From NCBI GenBank assembly GCA_002315565.1, contig DCHD01000021.1, positions 1 through 16,651 on the forward strand: a stretch of DNA of 16,651 nt, given 5' to 3'. The DNA is from Solobacterium sp. UBA1761. GTDB taxonomy: Bacteria > Bacillota_I > Bacilli_A > Erysipelotrichales > Erysipelotrichaceae. Made by a program: the position numbers and the translations under genes. The notes under the pieces were generated by a model, which saw nothing but the letters and a program-made list of their open reading frames with translations, was not told the DNA's origin and did no database searches. Below are positions 7,327 through 13,693 of the stretch, piece after piece; the first letter of the stretch is position 1; each line of letters opens with the position of its first letter.

Positions 7327-7824
7327 ATGATAGAAACTGAAAGACTGATATTCAGAGAATATAGAGATGAAGATTTTAATGATCTTTTTGAAATCATCGG
7401 TGATAAAGAGACTATGGCTCATTATGATAGACCATATGATGAAAAAGGTTGTCACAGATGGATTGAATGGTCAAAGGAAAACTACGAGAAATATGGATTT
7501 GGCTTGTGGGTTTTGATGCTGAAAGAAACAGGAGAGTTTATCGGTGACTGCGGTATAACCATGCAGAATATCGATGGTGAAATATTGCCGGAAATAGGTT
7601 GGCACATCAACAAGAAGCACTGGCGAAAAGGGTACGGCAAAGAGGCAGCAACAGCTGTAAGAGACTGGGGCTTTAAGAATACGGAATTTAAAACACTGTA
7701 TTCCTATATGACAAGCACAAATGTCGCTTCTTACAGGCTTGCTGAAGCAATCGGGATGAAGAAAATAAAAGAGTTTAATACAGAAAGCGGCATTGACTAT
7801 GTCTATGCTGTAACAAAAGAATAA
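7327..7824 (+). CDS. GNAT acetyltransferase 5, RimJ/RimL-like (Acetyltransf_3)
   Basis: 165 residues, ATG after AAGGAG (7317-7322), only eight bases beyond the radical SAM stop. The N-terminus IETERLIFREYRDEDF is the hallmark opening of the RimJ/RimL subgroup. Motif A is EIGWHINKKHWRKGYGKEAATAV with RKGYGKEA at 100-107, followed by YSYMTSTNVASYRLAEAIGM. Members modify ribosomal-protein N-termini, amino acids or small amines such as spermidine and aminoglycosides; this sequence alone does not choose between them. It is the last gene of the plus-strand run and ends just ahead of the shared terminator at 7843-7868. It belongs to a different GNAT subfamily from the other four, so the cluster did not arise only by tandem duplication. 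Confidence 0.85.
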   Translation: MIETERLIFREYRDEDFNDLFEIIGDKETMAHYDRPYDEKGCHRWIEWSKENYEKYGFGLWVLMLKETGEFIGDCGITMQNIDGEILPEIGWHINKKHWRKGYGKEAATAVRDWGFKNTEFKTLYSYMTSTNVASYRLAEAIGMKKIKEFNTESGIDYVYAVTKE

Positions 7825-7842
7825 CAGTATTTGCCTATTTGA

Positions 7843-7868
7843 AAAAGACTATCATTCGATAGTCTTTT
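7843..7868. terminator. Bidirectional intrinsic terminator between convergent genes
   Basis: AAAAGACTATC (7843-7853) and GATAGTCTTTT (7858-7868) form a perfect 11-bp stem with a four-base loop. The arms supply a U tract in both directions. It lies 18 bases past the GNAT 5 stop and three bases beyond the stop of the C39-M20 gene, so it should end both transcripts. Confidence 0.85.
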
Positions 7869-7871
7869 ATG

Positions 7872-9587
7872 TTAGTCTTTTAAATCAGTTATTATCAAAG
7901 CCAGGTACTTTGTATTTTCACATAATGAGTCAAGTTCAGCGTATTCATCTTTTGAATGGATTCTTCCGCCTTTGACTCCGATTGAATCCAGGGTAGGAAT
8001 ACCGGTGTGAGAGATATTGGAGGCATCTGAACCACCAGCTGATTTTCTGATACCCAGTTCTTTAAGTCCATGAGTTTTGAATATTTCGTTTACTTTATTC
8101 AGAAGCTCTTTGTTTACTTCGTTTTCTTCCATGGCAACACGTTTGCCGGTTCTGGTTACTTTTACTTCGGCACCTTCAAGTACTGGAGTTGCACATACTT
8201 TATTGATGTATTCATCAGCTCTTAAAGCTTCTTCATCGTTATTGAACCTGACGTCGATTTCACATCGGCAGTATTCAGGAACAGTATTGGATACTGAACC
8301 ACCGGTGATTGTTCCAACGTTGATGGTTATTCCGTCTTCTTCCTGAAGTTTTTCCAGTTCAATTATTTTATGGCTTGTTTCTTTGATAGCTGATACGCCA
8401 GATAGACAGGCAGACGCATGTGCTGCCTTACCTTTGACTTCAAGGACATAGTGCATGATGCCTTTGCGGATGATGGTTGCTGTATCGCCGCCCTGCATTT
8501 CAGTATTCAGGAAGCAGAGGGAATCTTTTGACTTTTCTGTCATCCATTCGATATTATTGGAATTCTTTGAGCCGTTTTCTTCATCAGCCTGTAACAGGAA
8601 GATGATTTTTCTTTGAGTGAAACCACAGTCTTTAAGTGCTTTCATTGCCAGAAGACATACAATCAGCCCACCTTTGCAGTCGGTACAGCCTGGGCCATAC
8701 ATTCTGTTTCCATCTATATAGGTTTTCATTGAACCAAGTGGATGAACAGTGTCCATATGGCCTGATATTACAATTGGTTTACCTTCTGCATTTGGATTCA
8801 TGGTTATGGCAATGGCATTACCGGCAGTTTCGTTGATGTGTTCTTCGTATTCCCACATCTCTTTTTTGGCGTAGTCTTTAAAATACTGGCCGACACGGTC
8901 AACACCTTCTTTGTAGGAAGTAGGGGATTCTATTTCAACTATATCTTTCCAGATATTTATGAATTCATCTTTATAACTGTCAATTGTATCGAATAAGTCT
9001 TTCATATTTTTTGTTCTGTTATATAAGAAGAGACACATGTCTCTGTTTTCCATATCTTTGAATAAGAGATCAGCATCAGCTTTGACATAAGGATATTCTA
9101 CCTTAACCTTGTCTTTACGGTGAGGCTCATCGTATTTGTATTCTTCGTATCCTGGATCAAGAATACTGATCGTATTACTGTCGTGAGAATCTATGGCAAT
9201 GTAATGTCCACCGTGGGAGAAAACTCCAAGGTGTTCATCGTGATCGCCTCCGACATTGGCAACCGCGAAGCCGCCTTCATCAAGGCATTTGAACAGTTCC
9301 TCTTTTGAGTCAGTTCGGATACAGGTCAGATTGAATTTTTCACATAGACCAATAGAATAGGGAATATACTTGGTACCGGCTGAAGTATTTGACTTTGTGT
9401 CATAACTTAACTGGATAGCTTCATCAATATTCATTTCATAACCGAAGTGTTCTGCCATCATTGATGCGCAGCATAAACCGCAGCCTGAAGATTTAACGGT
9501 TGTCTTTAAACCGGCAAGATAGTCAGGTTTAGAGGTTTTTGTTATGTAGATTTTATCTGGATAGTCATTCTGATTTATAAGTTTCAT
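7872..9587 (-). CDS. C39-like cysteine peptidase fused to M20 metallopeptidase
   Basis: 571 residues. Residues 1 to about 192 form a papain-like C39-type domain: candidate catalytic Cys36 in SGCGLCCASM, His128 in GGHYIAID and Asp144 in ILDPG. Residues 195-571 are a full M20 peptidase (carboxypeptidase G2/ArgE/DapE clan): SGHMDT with His277 and Asp279, bridging Asp303 in GPGCTDCKGG, general base Glu336 and metal ligand Glu337, a possible ligand Glu363, a lid/dimer domain at about 372-485, and His544 in IHSKDEY. All expected metal ligands are in place, so both halves look active. No signal peptide or membrane segment is seen, so it acts in the cytosol. M20 enzymes trim N-acyl or C-terminal amino acids from small peptides; the C39 half could cut or bind a peptide first. 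ATG 9587 has no Shine-Dalgarno site, and Met195 has none either, which supports one long fused product. Confidence 0.85.
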   Translation of the reverse strand: MKLINQNDYPDKIYITKTSKPDYLAGLKTTVKSSGCGLCCASMMAEHFGYEMNIDEAIQLSYDTKSNTSAGTKYIPYSIGLCEKFNLTCIRTDSKEELFKCLDEGGFAVANVGGDHDEHLGVFSHGGHYIAIDSHDSNTISILDPGYEEYKYDEPHRKDKVKVEYPYVKADADLLFKDMENRDMCLFLYNRTKNMKDLFDTIDSYKDEFINIWKDIVEIESPTSYKEGVDRVGQYFKDYAKKEMWEYEEHINETAGNAIAITMNPNAEGKPIVISGHMDTVHPLGSMKTYIDGNRMYGPGCTDCKGGLIVCLLAMKALKDCGFTQRKIIFLLQADEENGSKNSNNIEWMTEKSKDSLCFLNTEMQGGDTATIIRKGIMHYVLEVKGKAAHASACLSGVSAIKETSHKIIELEKLQEEDGITINVGTITGGSVSNTVPEYCRCEIDVRFNNDEEALRADEYINKVCATPVLEGAEVKVTRTGKRVAMEENEVNKELLNKVNEIFKTHGLKELGIRKSAGGSDASNISHTGIPTLDSIGVKGGRIHSKDEYAELDSLCENTKYLALIITDLKD

Positions 9588-9598
9588 AAATTCATTTT

Positions 9599-9606
9599 AG
9601 TATAAT
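9599..9606. promoter_or_regulatory. Overlapping divergent -10 boxes, candidate bidirectional promoter
   Basis: The plus strand reads TATAAT at 9601-9606 and the minus strand reads TATACT at 9604-9599. Predicted starts fall near 9613 (plus) and 9592 (minus), which coincide with or nearly touch the first codons at 9613 and 9587. Neither side has a recognisable -35 box or a ribosome site, so the transcripts would be leaderless or nearly so. Confidence 0.4.
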
Positions 9607-9612
9607 TAAAAC

Positions 9613-10884
9613 GTGAAGACAAAAGAAGAACTGGCAATTGATATACTTGAATATTCAAGAAACAGACTGCTTGTTAAGATGCCGTTTCTGAACAGAGCAC
9701 TTTTTTCTTTGAAGTTAGAAGTATCAGATGGTATGAACTTTGGCAGTGACGGTCTGAACATCTTTTTTAAAAGTAATTACATTATTGCTGAATATAAAGA
9801 AAATAATGATTATTTCATCAGAGGATTGATGCATATGCTGCTGCATCTTCTTTTCAGGCATAACATTGTAGACGAAAAGATTGATTATCAGCTCTGGAAT
9901 CTGGCAAGTGATATTGCGGTAGAGAACACTATGCTGAATCTGGGGCTTGAACTTAAAAATGACAATGAGAAAAAGTGCAAAGAGATAATTGACTCTTTAA
10001 GAAATAGTATTTCTTCTTTCAATGTGGAGACAATCTATCGCTACTATAAGTCAAATGGCTTGAATTCAGAAGAGATTGATACACTTCGTTATTACTTTTT
10101 TTATGATGAACATGGATTATGGTACAGGGGTACCAAAGAGATTAAAGAAGCAAAGAACTGGGAAGACATTTCAAGACAGATAGAGACTGATCTTGAGACT
10201 TTTCATGAGGGTGATGCCGGATATTTGTCTCAGCAGTTAAATGAGATTAACAGGCATAAAATGACCCTGAAATACTTCCTTAAAAGATTTGGCAGACAGG
10301 AAGAAGAGATGAAAGTGTCACTTGAGAATATCGATATGCAGTTATATACCTATGGGCTATCAGTATATGACAATCTGGCACTTGTAGAGAATGAAGAATA
10401 CCGTGAAGAAAGAAAGATTAAAGACCTGGTGATTGCGATAGATACTTCAGGAAGCGTTAAAGGTGAACTTGTAAGAAAGTTTGTTGAATATGCCTATTCT
10501 TTATTGTCTGATGAATCACTGCTTTCTAAGGATATGAATCTTTATCTTTTGGAGTGTGATGACAGAATACAGAATGTAACAGTAATCAGAAACAAAGATG
10601 ATATGGATGAATATCTTGAACACCATGAATTGAAAGGTTTTGGTGAAACTGATTTCAGACCGGTCTTTGAATATACAAATGAACTTATTGCAGAAGGTAA
10701 GATAAAAGATCTCAAAGGACTTATCTATTTTACTGACGGGAAGGGAATATTTCCTAAGTCAAAAATGAAATATCCGACTGCTTTTGTGATATATCAGAAA
10801 AGCTATGAATATATCGATGTGCCTGGCTGGGCAATGAAGATTGAACTGATGGAGGACGACATACTCGATGAATTATTTGATTAA
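9613..10884 (+). CDS. DUF2201-type metallopeptidase-like protein with VWA-like domain
   Basis: 423 residues from GTG 9613. The N-terminal half resembles the DUF2201 putative metallopeptidase domain: HMLLHLLFRH (His74, His78, His83) followed by WNLASDIAVE with Asp100. The family motif is normally HExxH, but here Met75 replaces the catalytic Glu, so zinc may still bind while hydrolysis is doubtful. The C-terminal half (about 270-423) is a von Willebrand A-like domain with a metal-dependent adhesion site: DTSGS (277-281), GFGETD with Thr346, and FTDG with Asp375. Such proteins commonly pair with MoxR-type AAA+ ATPases, and one is encoded two genes downstream. GTG was chosen because the homologous N-terminal helix starts there (KEELAIDILEYSRNRLL) and no upstream codon is open; no ribosome site is present. 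It overlaps the LRR gene by 17 bases. Likely cytoplasmic. Confidence 0.8.
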   Translation: MKTKEELAIDILEYSRNRLLVKMPFLNRALFSLKLEVSDGMNFGSDGLNIFFKSNYIIAEYKENNDYFIRGLMHMLLHLLFRHNIVDEKIDYQLWNLASDIAVENTMLNLGLELKNDNEKKCKEIIDSLRNSISSFNVETIYRYYKSNGLNSEEIDTLRYYFFYDEHGLWYRGTKEIKEAKNWEDISRQIETDLETFHEGDAGYLSQQLNEINRHKMTLKYFLKRFGRQEEEMKVSLENIDMQLYTYGLSVYDNLALVENEEYREERKIKDLVIAIDTSGSVKGELVRKFVEYAYSLLSDESLLSKDMNLYLLECDDRIQNVTVIRNKDDMDEYLEHHELKGFGETDFRPVFEYTNELIAEGKIKDLKGLIYFTDGKGIFPKSKMKYPTAFVIYQKSYEYIDVPGWAMKIELMEDDILDELFD

Positions 10885-11692
10885 AGAAGGAATTCTTTAT
10901 CTTGAAGACTGCATAGAGATAGAGCCAAGACAGTTCTATGAGAATATAGAGATAAGCGGTATTGTTTTTCCTGATGAGTTAAAGGTAATCGGTGAAGAGG
11001 CTTTTGCGGGCTGTCACAATATTGAAAGCATTGTCTTACCGGAAAGTGTTATTGAAATAAGGGCGGGAGCTTTCTTTGAAAATACTAAGCTCAAAGAAGT
11101 GAAACTCAATAAGAATCTTGAAGTGATTGGTGAAGGGGCATTTCTGTCCTGCACAAATCTTAAAGAAATAGATATACCGGAAAAAGTAAAAGAAATACCG
11201 GAAATGTGTTTCTATGGCTGTGGTCTGGAAAGAGTTGAACTGAAAGAAAATATTGAAACAGTAGGTGACCAGGCTTTCTGGGGTAATGAAGAACTGAAGG
11301 AAGCAGATATTCTAAGTCCGTATGTCAGACTCGGCCTTGATATATTCGGAACCTGTTATAAACTGAAGTCGGGATATGTTGCGAAAGGTTATCCTGATGA
11401 AATGGAACTTTACGATGAAATTCTGTACTCTTTACTGGCTCTTACAAGTTATGAAAGACATAATGAAGAAGTGAAGGAAGCAGTAAGAGAATATTCAAAG
11501 GAAAATCTCAAGTTGTTGATGGAGAAGATACTTAAAACAGGAAATACACTTGCCCTTAATACTCTGGTGAAAACCGGTATTCTTAACGGAAATGTCGACG
11601 AATATCTGAATAAGGCATTTGAGAGAAAACAGAATGAACTTGTAGCCTTACTTATGCAGGTTAAAAATGATGGAGAGGACCTTGAACTATGA
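10868..11692 (+). CDS. BspA-type (LRR_5) leucine-rich-repeat protein with helical tail
   Basis: 274 residues. Residues 18 to about 166 contain roughly five to six repeats of about 23 residues with the LRR_5 pattern, for example VIGEEAFAGCHNIESIVLP, IEIRAGAFFENTKLKEVKL and VIGEGAFLSCTNLKEIDIP. BspA-like LRR proteins are usually secreted, but this one has no signal peptide, no anchor and no export signal, so it is predicted to be cytosolic. Residues 175-274 are mostly helical and highly charged; the segment TLALNTLVKTGILNGNVDEYLNKAFERK looks like an ankyrin- or HEAT-like helical pair. It overlaps the VWA gene by 17 bases and shares an ATGA overlap with the AAA+ gene, so the three proteins are made together. 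A role as target-recognition or adaptor subunit of the AAA+/VWA machine is inferred. Confidence 0.82.
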   Translation: MNYLIKEGILYLEDCIEIEPRQFYENIEISGIVFPDELKVIGEEAFAGCHNIESIVLPESVIEIRAGAFFENTKLKEVKLNKNLEVIGEGAFLSCTNLKEIDIPEKVKEIPEMCFYGCGLERVELKENIETVGDQAFWGNEELKEADILSPYVRLGLDIFGTCYKLKSGYVAKGYPDEMELYDEILYSLLALTSYERHNEEVKEAVREYSKENLKLLMEKILKTGNTLALNTLVKTGILNGNVDEYLNKAFERKQNELVALLMQVKNDGEDLEL

Positions 11693-13140
11693 ACATCAAA
11701 GAAGCAAAGAAGCAGATCAGAAATACTATTGAAGTCTATATGTCAAAAGACGAATACGACAATCCGTTAATTGAAAAGACTGCTCAGCGTCCGATTATAA
11801 TCATGGGTGCACCAGGTCTTGGCAAGACTGCTATTATGGCCCAGCTTGCTGAAGAGATGAACATCTCACTTGTTGCCTATTCTATGACTCATCACACTAG
11901 ACAGTCAGTACTCGGTTTACCGGTTATTATGGATAAGGAATATGGGAAGGTATCTGAATATACAATGTCTGAGATAATTGCTGAACTCTATGAAACAGAT
12001 AAAAGAAACAGCATGAAAGGCGGCATTCTTTTCCTCGATGAAATCAACTGTGTATCTGAGACTTTGATGCCTACCATGCTGCAGTTTCTTCAGCATAAGA
12101 AACTGGGTCAGCATACAATACCTGAAAACTGGATTATTGTAGCAGCAGGCAATCCTGGTGAATATAACAAGTCAGCAAGAGATTTTGATGTAGTAACCTG
12201 GGACAGACTGAAAAGAATTGACATCGAGCCAGACTATAATGCCTTCAAACAGTATTTTGTAAAGAAGGGTGGACATGGTTCAATAACCACTTACCTTGAC
12301 ATCAAGAAGGATAACTTCTACCGTTATGAAACAACAGTAGATGGAAACAGATTCATTACAGCCAGAAGCTGGGACAATCTCTCTGATGCCATCTATGCCT
12401 ATGAGACAAAATCTATCGAAGTTGACCTTGAACTTATAAGCCAGTATCTTCAATATGAAGAAATTGCCAATGATTTCTTTAACTATTATTGCCTCTACCG
12501 TAAATATGAAGCTGACTACGAGATTGATTCCATACTTGATGGGACTTACTCTAAAGCCATAATAAAAAGAGCGTGTGATGCCCCATTTGATGAAAGATAT
12601 TCGCTTATTGGTCTTTTGCTCAATTCTCTGACCAGAAAGATTAAATTGTGCAATGAAGATGAAGATTATATCAGACATCTTCTTGAAAATCTTAAAGAGG
12701 TAAAGGCTGGTACAGACATCAATGAAGTGATAAGACGTCAGATCGAAAAACGTGAAAGAATGAAGAGAATGGGTCTTCTTACTAACAAGATGAACAAGGA
12801 ATATGAAAGAGTAATCTCTTTTATGTCAAAGCACCTCAACGATCCGTTTGCTCTGATCAAAGAAGAATATGATATTTCAAAAACAGTACTGAAAGATTCT
12901 ACTGACAAGATTGAATCTTATATCGTAAACTGTTTCAGTTTTGTTACAGATGCATTCGGTAAAAACGAAGAACTTACAATCTTTGTGACTGAGCTGACAG
13001 TCAATTATTATTCCGCATATTATATTTCAAGACACAACATTGAAGTATACAGTGAATACGCAAAGATGCTTTCTTTGGAAGAGAGAAATATAGAACTTGC
13101 TAAAGAAGCTGAATTGATGAATACAGAATTTGAATTCTGA
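11689..13140 (+). CDS. MoxR-like AAA+ ATPase
   Basis: 483 residues; ATG in a 4-base ATGA overlap, with GGAGAGG at 11672-11678 as ribosome site. The N-terminal AAA+ module has Walker A GAPGLGKT (40-47), Walker B GGILFLDEIN with Asp117 and Glu118, and sensor-1 Asn155 in AAGNPGEY, the combination seen in MoxR/AAA_5 proteins. Residues about 260-483 are helical with charged coiled-coil-like stretches (IRRQIEKRERMKRMG) and end acidic; this tail is longer than in minimal MoxR proteins. MoxR ATPases work as chaperones that remodel partners together with VWA proteins, often to insert metals or activate enzymes. Here the partners are most likely the DUF2201/VWA and LRR proteins encoded just upstream. 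The gene order VWA-LRR-ATPase is inverted from the common ATPase-first order. No terminator is evident before the peptide gene. Confidence 0.87.
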   Translation: MNIKEAKKQIRNTIEVYMSKDEYDNPLIEKTAQRPIIIMGAPGLGKTAIMAQLAEEMNISLVAYSMTHHTRQSVLGLPVIMDKEYGKVSEYTMSEIIAELYETDKRNSMKGGILFLDEINCVSETLMPTMLQFLQHKKLGQHTIPENWIIVAAGNPGEYNKSARDFDVVTWDRLKRIDIEPDYNAFKQYFVKKGGHGSITTYLDIKKDNFYRYETTVDGNRFITARSWDNLSDAIYAYETKSIEVDLELISQYLQYEEIANDFFNYYCLYRKYEADYEIDSILDGTYSKAIIKRACDAPFDERYSLIGLLLNSLTRKIKLCNEDEDYIRHLLENLKEVKAGTDINEVIRRQIEKRERMKRMGLLTNKMNKEYERVISFMSKHLNDPFALIKEEYDISKTVLKDSTDKIESYIVNCFSFVTDAFGKNEELTIFVTELTVNYYSAYYISRHNIEVYSEYAKMLSLEERNIELAKEAELMNTEFEF

Positions 13141-13192
13141 AAATAACCAGAATAATTCAATCGGATTTTGTAATATTTTTGTAACTGCTGAT

Positions 13193-13211
13193 GTGTGACA
13201 ATAAGATTGTC
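13193..13211. promoter_or_regulatory. Operator-like inverted repeat upstream of the GG-leader peptide gene
   Basis: GACAAT (13197-13202), AAG, ATTGTC (13206-13211) is a perfect 6-3-6 inverted repeat. It overlaps GTGTGACAATA (13193-13203), a motif that recurs at 13510-13520. It ends one base ahead of the ribosome site of the gene at 13228, where a repressor or a small RNA hairpin would affect expression. No confident promoter hexamers were placed here. Confidence 0.45.
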
Positions 13212-13227
13212 CAGGGGGTATAGAATC

Positions 13228-13476
13228 ATGTCAGATAATAAGCGTTTAATAGATGAAGAATTAGAAAATGTTCATGGCGGTACAAGACCAGAAGAAGTAG
13301 GTGATCCGGTATTGCTTGTTAACGGTATTGTTTCTTATGAAGTATGCGAGAAATGCGGAGCATGCATGTTTCCTGTGAAGGTTCGTCATGCTGGCGGAAA
13401 AATGGAATTTCCAATCCATCCTGATTATCAGTGTTCTGAATGTGATAATCGTCATAAAACTATCAGAGTTTTTTAG
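13228..13476 (+). CDS. Small peptide with double-glycine-type leader and CxxC/CxxC core
   Basis: 82 residues from ATG 13228, which has AGGGGG (13213-13218) nine bases upstream. A longer GTG form from 13195 is less likely because it lacks a ribosome site. The first 18 residues, ending LIDEELENVHGG, fit the double-glycine leader pattern of bacteriocins and other secreted peptides (LxxEELxxVxGG), with predicted cleavage after Gly18. The 64-residue core has five cysteines: CEKCGAC (Cys40, 43, 46) and CSEC (Cys69, 72), giving a CxxC-x25-CxxC pair that could bind zinc like a ribbon or form disulfides or modified rings. No ABC transporter with a C39 domain is in the window. It may be a secreted bacteriocin-like or signalling peptide; a non-secreted zinc-ribbon protein with a chance GG is the alternative. 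It lies 87 bases past the AAA+ gene. Confidence 0.65.
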   Translation: MSDNKRLIDEELENVHGGTRPEEVGDPVLLVNGIVSYEVCEKCGACMFPVKVRHAGGKMEFPIHPDYQCSECDNRHKTIRVF

Positions 13477-13496
13477 AATTTAAAATTAGAATATTG

Positions 13497-13520
13497 TACT
13501 GCGACAGTAGTGTGACACTA
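13497..13520. promoter_or_regulatory. Pair of short palindromes before the tiny membrane-peptide ORF
   Basis: TACTG-CGA-CAGTA (13497-13509) directly abuts AGTGT-G-ACACT (13509-13519). The second holds GTGTGACACTA (13510-13520), which matches the motif at 13193-13203 in 10 of 11 bases. The cluster looks like a protein-binding site or a compact regulatory region. An AT-rich TATATATT follows at 13519-13526 and could serve as a -10 element, although no well-spaced -35 box is seen. Confidence 0.4.
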
Positions 13521-13530
13521 TATATTTAAA

Positions 13531-13644
13531 ATGAATTCATCTGATGAGGTAATCCGTTTTATGAGATTTAAAAAAACAGCAATGTACTTAATGATTGCTG
13601 CAATTGTAGTTACTGGCATGTTGCTGGCAATAAGAATGTTGTAA
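13531..13644 (+). CDS. Candidate tiny single-membrane-span peptide
   Basis: A 37-codon ORF (ATG 13531, TAA 13642-13644). A better-supported start may be ATG 13561, with GAGG at 13546-13549, giving a 27-residue peptide that opens MRFKKTAMYLMIAAIVV. Either form has a basic N-terminal segment (RFKK) and one hydrophobic stretch of about 16-19 residues ending near ILE-free LLAIRML. This is typical of small membrane peptides such as immunity peptides, type I toxins or regulatory membrane peptides. I do not recognise a family. It follows the GG-leader gene and a pair of palindromes, and precedes the terminator at 13666-13688. Because it is so short, coding status is uncertain. Confidence 0.4.
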   Translation: MNSSDEVIRFMRFKKTAMYLMIAAIVVTGMLLAIRML

Positions 13645-13665
13645 TAGTCAGTTTAGACAAAAAGA

Positions 13666-13688
13666 AAAGGGCACTTGACGTGCCCTTT
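13666..13688 (-). terminator. Intrinsic terminator of the FAD/FNR redox operon
   Basis: AAAGGGCAC (13666-13674) and GTGCCCTTT (13680-13688) form a perfect 9-bp stem with a five-base loop. On the minus strand it is followed by TTTTCTTTTTG, a good U tract, and it begins six bases past the stop of the FNR-type gene. In the plus direction it could also stop transcripts from the small peptide genes, but the U tract there is weak. Confidence 0.85.
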
Positions 13689-13693
13689 AACTA

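Noticed and set aside
12280..12678. 132-codon minus-strand ORF
   Set aside because: Antisense to the middle of the MoxR-like ATPase, with no start signals and no recognisable domain.
13195..13224. GTGACA (13195-13200) with TATAGA (13219-13224) as the promoter of the small peptide gene
   Set aside because: Transcription would begin at or after the start codon at 13228, downstream of its own ribosome site.
13195..13227. GTG 13195 as start of the small GG-leader protein
   Set aside because: No ribosome site precedes it, it would run through the inverted repeat, and ATG 13228 has AGGGGG at good spacing and gives a canonical leader.
13456..13472. AAAACT-ATCAG-AGTTTT hairpin at the end of the GG-leader gene as a terminator
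   Set aside because: Only six pairs, mostly A-T, inside the coding end; too weak to call, so read-through to the tiny ORF is left open.
13541..13570. CTGATGAG resembling a hammerhead ribozyme core
   Set aside because: The required GAAA partner and flanking helices are not found nearby; the match is chance or simply the ribosome site region.
13675..13679. TTGAC as a -35 box
   Set aside because: It is the loop of the terminator at 13666-13688 and has no -10 at suitable spacing.
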